The notes beneath the pieces were generated by a model. That model did not search any database and was not told the DNA's origin. It was given only the letters and a program-made list of their open reading frames with translations. From NCBI GenBank assembly GCA_034770075.1, contig JAVJAP010000357.1:496001-560000 (forward strand): a DNA stretch of 64,000 nt, read 5' to 3'. Each line of letters starts with the position of its first letter. The first letter of the stretch is position 1. Positions 56,824 through 64,000 of this stretch are shown here, one piece after another. The stretch comes from Aralia elata. Lineage: Eukaryota > Streptophyta > Magnoliopsida > Apiales > Araliaceae. The translations under genes were made by a program, and so were the position numbers.

Positions 56824-57976
56824 ACAAAAGGTTTACTAGGGTCCCTAGGTCTACAACCTTAAATAAATACATCACGAAGTTTAAAAAAATAGCTAGCAGG
56901 GTTCGTGTTACATAAACTGATATCTAAAACAAAACATTAAGACAGATAAATTGCCTAGCCGAAGTCTAGGACGTCATCTTCCCCTTGCCCTTATCTCTGT
57001 TCGAGCACTCGGGCTTAGCTGCAATAGGTTCATGATATAGCAAGTGTGAGCAACTACTTTACTCAACAAGTTTAAAAATGAATAAGAAAGGTATATCATG
57101 AATGAAAGGGGAATAACGGCAATCGATTCAATAATATGAATAACTGAAACAAGATAGCCAATGTCCAATGAATAATGAAGATTGATTATTAAAATACTGA
57201 ACAATCAAATAGACTATGCACATACTTTAAGGAATCAATCACTTGATTAACCCTTATTAGGTTGCTAACTCCAGAGTTTGTACTCACGGGGATTAGCCTC
57301 TTGTACACCATGTATATGCATAACATTTATTTTTGTTTTGTATCATATTTTAAATACTTAGGAAACTCCCCTATACAGGATTGGTTCATCTCAGTCTAAG
57401 AATCCACACCAAACTACTGGTTTGGATAGCTTTTAAATTATTTAACCTATATAAGTCTAGTCGAACAAATGACTTAGACCTCTCCTGGATAGTTCATGAA
57501 TGACAGAACTTTAAATGGCGTAAATCAATGACAGAATCAAATCTCCAAATGCACAAGGTGGGAATGTCAATAAATATCAACGATGTGGAATAATTTTTTA
57601 ATAATTAAACCACTTAATACGAATAAGGAATAATAATTCAAATCTAATTCAGAAACCGGCAATCTGATTTATATATACGAAATCATGAGTAATTGGTTCA
57701 AAGAGAAAACTTGCACAATATAAAGTTTGTGTAAGTTAGGGAAACTTGCAAAATATACATAACTATAATTTAGTTTGCTCAAAGTGAGGGAACTTGCCTG
57801 ATCTGTTGTTTAATATTTACTCTACGATTCTGCTCTGCAGGTGTCCTATAGTAAGCATAATGTACTCTCTAATCAGTCATAATTAAGCACCAATAATGGA
57901 TTAAATAAACTTATTCGAGAGACTCGTACGGTCTATTCTATGGTCCCTTTATACTACCCATAGTCTGTTATAACAG

Positions 57977-58430
57977 TTCTATGATTGATAAGGCTTTAAT
58001 ACTGTTGGTGGAGTCACTCTACGATCAATGGGGTGACTCTATGATCACGGATGAAGCTCTACGATTGACAGAGTGGACTCTACGATCGGCTAATGAAGCT
58101 CTACGATTGGTAGAGTTCACTTTATGACTGACTACTGAAGCTCTACGATCGGCAGAGTTAACTCTACGATCGTCGAGTTCACCCTACGATGGCTCTAGGA
58201 CTAGCCCAACTTACTCTACGATTGCGAGTGAAACTCTACGATCGTCTAGTAGTTCGTCTGACTTACTCTATGATTGTTGAGTGGAACCACTCTACGATGC
58301 GTGAGCAAAGCTCTACGATGGGCAGAGTTCCCTCTACGATCTCAGACTGACTTGGCTGATTTACTCTACGATTATCAATGCGCTCTACGATCGGAGTGAA
58401 GTCACTCTACGATCGTAGAGTTCTCTTCAC
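57977..58430. repeat. Phased CTCTACGATC array in E 5' LTR
   Basis: Fourteen exact CTCTACGAT in this stretch (a fifteenth near 57820), plus variants, mostly 20-21 bp apart. An 18-bp perfect palindrome ACTCTACGATCGTAGAGT closes the array near 58405-58422. Confidence 0.88.
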
Positions 58431-59323
58431 TACTCACTAAGAGTCAAGGTTATTTCATGATTTTAGCTTAAGGAACATCCCTTGGCTGATAAGTCTAAGA
58501 TCATATACATCTAGAAATATAGCTTGGGTCTGCCCGACCCGCTGCTTAAAAAGTTTTGACTTTGGATCCACTTTGGAACCTTTCGTAGTTTTGGGACCTC
58601 TCGGGATTGGATGGTACTTAAGGTTTGGCTTCAAGAAACCAAAGGTTTAAGTCTTAACAACATTTTAGGACTTCGGCTTCGGAGTTGTGACTTTGGAAGT
58701 CAGGTCCGAGCCTTACTGATATTAAGGGTTCTTGGCTTCGGCTCCAGCACTGACCCATAGTGGCTACTAGAACCTTCGGGTTCATCAACGGATTTCACTT
58801 CCGAAACCTCTTTATGGTTCAGGGTTAGGTGACGACTACGTCTAATCCCATTACTTAGGTTCACGGGTTCAGATAAGGTGGCGAACCCTATCGTAACGAC
58901 TTTGACATCTCCATCATTACTCATTTTGACTCTCTTAGCAAGACAGACTATTATAATCCTTTCGGACATAGTCCACACCTTACGTTGATTTATTTAGGAC
59001 TCGGTTATAATTCCTATAGATAACATTCATGGTCTTATTCAAGACATGATTATAGAGCATTCAGCTCATAAACTATTCCTGACTTTTACGCTAGTCCGGG
59101 TATGCAAGAATATAACATATATATAAACCGTAACTACTGAGATGGAAAAACTTCTCACCTCTTTGTTTTGGTTGCGAGTCTTCTCTTCTTTCCAAAGTAC
59201 GCGATGAAGCCAGAGGACATCCGCCTGCTAGACTCCCTTCTTTTCGACCGCTCTCAAGCTTACAGTGTTTCTCTCTATAATAGACCCAAGTATTTCAGCA
59301 ACTTAACATATGGAATAAGAGAT

Positions 59324-59332
59324 CTATTTATA
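59324..59332 (-). promoter_or_regulatory. TATA box of element E 5' LTR
   Basis: TATAAATAG on the minus strand, followed by the sequence that aligns with the F LTR start region. The other E LTR has TGTAAATAG at this place. Confidence 0.6.
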
Positions 59333-59994
59333 GAGAAAACTTCACCCATACGTTGGCTTTCACTCAAAACCGTAGGATTAATCCTTACTAATTGTTCCCA
59401 TAGATTAAGGGAGATTAGGTAGGAAGTACTACCAACTCTTCCCCCGCCATACCCATTGTGATGATTCTGCAGAGTAGGATAATAGGGCATTGGCCTAGAT
59501 AGATTGTGTATGGGACACAACAGAAATCTTATCTTACCAATTAAGAATATTCATTTAGTCATTCTAAAGTAAATTTCCAATTGGGCTCACTGAATTCCAT
59601 TAGACCTCCCCCTTATATGGTTGACCATTATTACTAAGGTTGGGCCAATTTAATTACTTATAAGTCCCAGCCACAAGTCCACAACCCCTTACTTCAGATG
59701 GGCTTGTTTAAATAAATAGATTGGACTGAACCCCTATTAATAACTTCGTAGTGGAACAATTTATTATTAATACTAATTATCTACAAGTCAAATACACAAT
59801 TAGCTACCTCGGCTTGTTTAAAATAATCTATAAGGCTAGTCCATTATACTTGGACTATTAAATAATTAACACATATCCACACATAGACAATCATACCACA
59901 TAATGGTTTAGATTAATACGTAAAAGAATTTAACTAGTAATAAAATTAAATTCTTAACTTTAATACTATTGCTTAAAAGTTTGTGGTCATTACA

Positions 59995-60809
59995 ACCCTA
60001 ATGCTAACATGCTTAAGAGTAAGTGGCCTCCCTATCCATAACTTATATTGAGTCTTGGGGACGGATTTTGAGGAGACCTTATTTTGTAGATATGCAGCCG
60101 TTTTTAGGGCATAACCCCAGAAGGATACTGGAATGTCGGTAAAACTCATCATGAACTGTACCATGTCTAATAAGGTACAATTCCTCTTTTCAGATACACC
60201 ATTCAATTGTGGCGTACCAGGAGGGGTCCATTGTGAGAGAATACCATTATCTTTGAGATGATCTACAAACTCATTGCTAAAGTATCCCTTCCTCGATCCG
60301 ATCGAAGAATCCTAATACTTTGTCAGTTTGTTTCACTTCTGAATTCTTTGAACCTTTCAAATGAATCAGACATGTATTTCACCAAATACATATATTCAAC
60401 TTTTGAATAATCGTCTCTTTTCTTTTATTAGTTTGTTCAATTTGTAAAATATTTTTCATATAAGTCAAGTATATAAAGTCCATCAAGTAATCTTCCAGTT
60501 TCAAACAAAACATTATCATTATAAATAGGGCAACCATTGTTCTTCAATATAATACAAAATCCTTCCTTGTCCAACAACGAAAAGAAATAATGTTTCTAAT
60601 GAGAACTGGAACATAATAACAACTTATTAACTTAATAAACTTGCCCGTAGGCAACGCTAAACTATAAGTTCCTATGGCTAATACAACAACCTTTGCTTCA
60701 TTCCTCACACGCATGATTACTTCCTCTTTATCTAGCTTTCCACTTCTACTTAGGCCCTGCATAGAATTACATATGTGAGAACCACATCCGGTATCTAATA
60801 CCCAAGTAG
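59995..60809 (-). pseudogene. pol: Copia G protease and integrase fragment, integrase deletion shared with A and B
   Basis: Protease entry STWVLDTGCGSH is readable with catalytic Asp intact. Then the frame meets KRKRDD-type sequence joined directly to the YMYLVKY segment at about 60406-60416: the same 273-bp loss as in A and B. The second integrase motif (RSDRG) is near 60300. The third region with Glu reads GVSEKRNCTLLDM. Several stops and frameshifts. RT lay further left and is off-window. Confidence 0.87.
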
Positions 60810-61334
60810 AAATTTGACTTACAAAAAGATTTATTTTAATCATGAACAAACATGTATCTGTAGCCGAAGCTTTAACAAGCTTCTTCTGCTTAGCTTCCGC
60901 AAGATACTCCTTATAGTTTCTTTTCCAGTGTCCAGGCTTATTGCAGTGGAAGCAAACTCTTTTGCTATCCGCATCATTTTTTTCTTATTATCCTTGGATT
61001 TTCTCTTTCCTTTTGCCTTCTGTGAATTTTTCTTCTTTTTTAGAAGTTCCTTTGGCCCGCTTCCTTTTCTTGGAAGGTTCATCTACCAGTAAGACTTGGT
61101 CTTTCTTGGTTGGAAAGTGACTCTCTGCAGTTTTCAACATGTTAAGCAACTTAGGCAAGCTGACATCTAGCTTATTCATGCGAAAATTCACAACAAATTT
61201 TGAGAAAGAGTCCGGGAGTGACTGCAAGATCAAATCTTGACTCAACTCTCCATCCATGTCGACAAAACCTAGTTGTCCCAATTGCTCAATCAAATTGATC
61301 ATTTTAAAGACATGTGTGTGTACTGTAGTGCCAT
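60810..61334 (-). pseudogene. gag: Copia G gag, C-terminal fragment
   Basis: Contains the MINLIEQLGQLGF segment (from 61302), a Lys-rich stretch (61000-61090) and one zinc knuckle near 60930 (CFHCNKPGHWKRN, last Cys changed to Tyr). A frameshift separates them. The N-terminal half lies beyond H. Confidence 0.83.
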
Positions 61335-64000
61335 TGTGACACCCCCAAATTCGGGTACTTCATTTCCACAGGATTTGGTTTTCACTATCTAAATTACATC
61401 ACATCACATCTAACTACCCATTCAAATATAAATGAAGGTTCTTAATAAAAATAGAAATCTCCCATTAAAGGGTTACAACATCTTTAACAAATAAATCCCA
61501 GGTCATCTAACCTTAATAAAACATCAATGCGGAAACATAATATAAGTCTATTTACCATAAAACGTCATTTAAAAACAAATACATAACAAGTCTTCGATCA
61601 GTTGTTTGTTTTGCCTTGTGCCCTTACTAGTGGATGGCTCATATTCAACTCTTTTAACTTTTAGGCTGACAAATGTTATTTATGCCACTAAGGGTGAGCA
61701 AACAAATTGGCCCAGACAAGTTAACACAATATAAAATAATAATAATAATCATTGCAGAATAAATCATAATGGTATTATGCGGATAATCGATAATTCTCGA
61801 CTTTTGGGAAATCTAAGACATAGAATTACTAAGAATCAAAAGAACATCCTGAGGGTCACAAGACCACATACTATGTCCTTAGGTTATCAAGTATTTGCTA
61901 CGTTTTAAACCCTTTTAACAACAAGTCGTATAATATTTTTTTCCAAGACTATTATGGACCTTACTTCTCGTACTTTAGGGAGGGATTCAGCTCCTTTGTT
62001 ACCCATGTATCGTGCACAAAATATCTTAAACGCGTAACGCGGGTTAAAATAATCCCCACTATTATAAAGGGGTTGTTCAATTCTATGTTTGACATCAGAG
62101 GTCCTGCACCAAAGGAAGTTTGGTTTGGATTTACTGTCAATTTAATTAGCATTTCTAGAATTGTTAGATACGCCTCTATCAACTATTAGATCTAGTCGAA
62201 ATTCAATTAAGGGTTCGCTATGTCAATCATAGGTTCAAATAATCATTAATATGCATAAGATATTCCAAGTAACAAGAGATTGAATCTCAAAGGCATACAA
62301 TCGAATGACTCTGTATAACTGAAGTATTACTTAAAAGGAATTAGAATAACACATTTGAATTCATGAACTTGAATGAACTATGGTAAAGAACTTTCTCAAT
62401 ATGAAATAGAGTATAGAAATTTGCATAAAAGAGAGATAGAGTTTTAGAACTTGCTCAATAAAAAGTATAATTAAGAAACTTGCTTTCAATATAAAAGTGA
62501 AGTTCAGAAACTTGCGTAAAAGTAATAAGTAAGGATAAGATACTTGCCTCGTGCGTAGATTACAAATTAAAATTCACGTTCTTTAATCAATCTATACATT
62601 CCTTTTATAAAGCAGTAACAATGATTAGTTACACTATTATAAACACTTCAGGATTCATTCTCATCCAATTTCATTTTAATATCTCAATTGTCACTAGATA
62701 ATCAATAGGTATTTGTTTATCGTCCATCATAGTATCTTATTATTCATTTAATACATTAGTCTAAGCTTTAAACATGCACATGGTAACATAACATGAGCAC
62801 AAAAAAAGAATAAAGATTTTCATTTCCTGTTCCACCACCGAGGCGATGGTTTCCTTCACAAATTTCCCGTTGGGCGTCGGTAGGCATTTAGATCCCATTT
62901 TGGCGCATCCAAGGCGGTACGAGGATCAATCGCTTAGGAGCAGTAACCTTAGTTCATTTACATAGTCGGGGAGCGGCAATAATCGTAGAGTAATATCCAC
63001 CGCCGGTTGTGGGTGGACCCGTGAAAACCAGACTTCTGCAGTTCGTCGAAAGAACAACATGAAAAATACCTAATTTGTGCACCAAAGTTTTTCACAATTC
63101 ACTGATTTAATTACTTTTTTTACTACCCATAACATCATACGTGTTATAAAACCAAAAACCCATTAGATACGCATATGATTTTTACGTACAAACAAATCTA
63201 AAATAAACCCAAAATTAAAGTGCTAAAACCATTCCTCTGTTTATGCTTTAATTACTTATATTTTGATACCCATTAGTAATAATCAATCGCCAATGTGTAT
63301 GGGCTCCAAACTTGTTTCTTAACCAAAAATTAATTCGTTTAACTTACGTTTTCTTCGTTTTTTACATGACATAAAACATAATGAATTATCAATCTAATAA
63401 TCGATATAACATGAAAAACAAAAAGCATTCCAATTTCATACATTTAAGCCCACATTCGTTATATTACTACTCTGTCAAATTTCAGAACTTTCCCAATTAA
63501 AGGCATACATCTCATGACATTAATTCAATATTAAACAATTTATAAACATCATTTATAGTAGTTTTTATACATGCATTTAACAACCAATTATAAACAACTT
63601 ACCAATCAATTTTCACTATAAGATTCAATTATCAGATAAACTTAATAGAATACTTTCATGGAAGGAATTTAAAAAACGTAATTAAAGTTTAGATTTTAAA
63701 AAATTACCTTTAAGTTAATTAGTTTAGAATGCTTAGAGAATGCATGAGAAATTTCTACCAATTCTCTCCAAATTTTCTTCTTCAACTCCAAATTTCTTCT
63801 TCATACTCCAAATTAATTTCTCTCAATTTTCTCTCAGAGTATCCCTCTCATGTTCCTCAGACTTAAATAGAAAAATAGATAATAATAATAATACGCACTA
63901 ATATAACTGGACGGGGAACATGGTGGTCAGTTAATAACTTGGGCACCAACTCCCACTATTATAGGGCCTCTCGTTTGGTGCTAATCATTTATTACCTTCT
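61335..64000 (-). mobile_element. Tekay-like LTR of element H, continues off-window
   Basis: Starts TGTGACACCCCCAAATTCGGG on plus, closely resembling the LTR terminus of F (TGTGACGCCCCCAAAATTC). So it is probably the inner or outer end of a minus-oriented Tekay-type LTR inserted in Copia G; GCCAT (61330-61334) is the presumed TSD. The 2.67 kb visible has no coding region. It contains an ACTTGC repeat run (62388-62552), a block of higher GC content (about 62820-63065) and a pyrimidine-rich stretch with a TATTTAAG box on minus near 63860-63880. Strand is inferred from the LTR terminus. Confidence 0.75.
62388..62552. repeat. ACTTGC tandem-like units in H
   Basis: Six units of about 26-33 bp beginning GAACTTGC or a near variant, often followed by TCAATATAAAAGTGAAG. 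The same phrase occurs in the LTRs of F (near 34010-34050, 52370-52410) and E (near 28310-28410). Confidence 0.7.

Larger units (their letters stand above)
27331..59994 (-). mobile_element. Tekay-like chromovirus E (minus), split by F; left end off-window
   Basis: Ty3/Gypsy element. LTRs over 3 kb long, a gag with three zinc knuckles, pol in order PR-RT-RH-IN and a C-terminal chromodomain (VKVLWRNHTTEEATWELE-type, near 30700-30800) place it in the Tekay/Del clade. Its 3' LTR is interrupted near the outer end by Copia A, with the terminal bases off-window. F is inserted in its RT. The right end (TGTAATGACC on minus) is at 59994, and ACCCT (59995-59999) is the presumed TSD. A deletion has removed its primer site and the adjoining LTR edge. 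Confidence 0.9.
56824..59994 (-). repeat. Element E 5' LTR, inner edge deleted
   Basis: It matches the other E LTR from TACAAAAGGTTTACTAGG onward, but about 130 bp at its primer-site side are missing. It ends with TGTAATGACC (minus) at 59994. It contains the array at 57977-58430. Confidence 0.9.
59995..61334 (-). mobile_element. Copia element G fragment (minus), host of E and H
   Basis: Internal part of a Copia element of the same family, cut on the left by E and on the right by H. The rest lies off-window on both sides. It holds the end of gag, the protease and part of integrase. Being the host of everything to its left, it is the oldest insertion visible. Confidence 0.9.

Noticed and set aside
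1..64000. A host gene or gene-capture event
   Set aside because: Every stretch is assigned to one of eight elements by LTR or coding similarity; only the H GC-rich block and F's upstream ORF remain without known relatives, and neither shows exon structure.

Overview
This 64 kb window is entirely plant repetitive DNA. I find no host gene, tRNA, rRNA or CRISPR array. It is a nest of eight long-terminal-repeat (LTR) retrotransposons from three lineages: Ty1/Copia, an Athila-like Ty3/Gypsy, and Tekay/Del-type chromovirus Ty3/Gypsy elements. The AT-rich background, the initiator-Met tRNA primer sites and the Athila-type primer site point to a flowering plant, most likely a eudicot with a repeat-rich genome. 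Species cannot be assigned from the sequence alone.

The nest can be read from LTR ends (TG...CA) and 5-bp target-site duplications (TSDs). Copia G (minus, right edge, 59995-61334) was hit by Tekay-like E (minus, ending at 59994) and by H, another Tekay-like LTR (61335 to window end). E was hit twice. Copia A (plus; left end off-window, right end 27330) sits about 25 bp inside the outer end of E's 3' LTR. Tekay-like F (minus, 32854-54675, TSD CGTTT) sits in E's reverse transcriptase. Copia A was hit in its 3' LTR by Athila-like D (minus, 6482-26877, TSD TTTTC). D was hit by Copia B (minus, 10782-19548, TSD ACTGG). F was hit in its 5' LTR by Copia C (minus, 42646-51796, TSD GTATT). The depth is therefore five: G > E > A > D > B.

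Every coding region is broken. C retains an intact YVDD and F an intact FIDD polymerase motif, but both carry stops and frameshifts. D has lost the Asp-Asp pair, and E has lost the centre of RT in a deletion. Copias A, B and G share the same in-frame 273-bp integrase deletion, and A and B also share loss of one Asp codon of YVDD. Because these copies lie at different levels of the nest, a defective Copia lineage seems to have been copied in trans over a long period.

The non-coding parts hold most of the unexplained structure: (1) LTR arrays of a CTCTACGATC motif with 20-21 or about 31-bp spacing in E and F; (2) four dispersed stem-loop motifs in the Copia leaders, whose loop differs at all sites between subfamilies; (3) a GCGCGGCCGCGC motif scattered through D and also present in Copia C; (4) an extra acidic, Glu/Lys/Arg-rich ORF upstream of gag in F; (5) a second polypurine-tract-like site beside D's third ORF. 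Coding entries are called pseudogenes because of the stops and frameshifts described.
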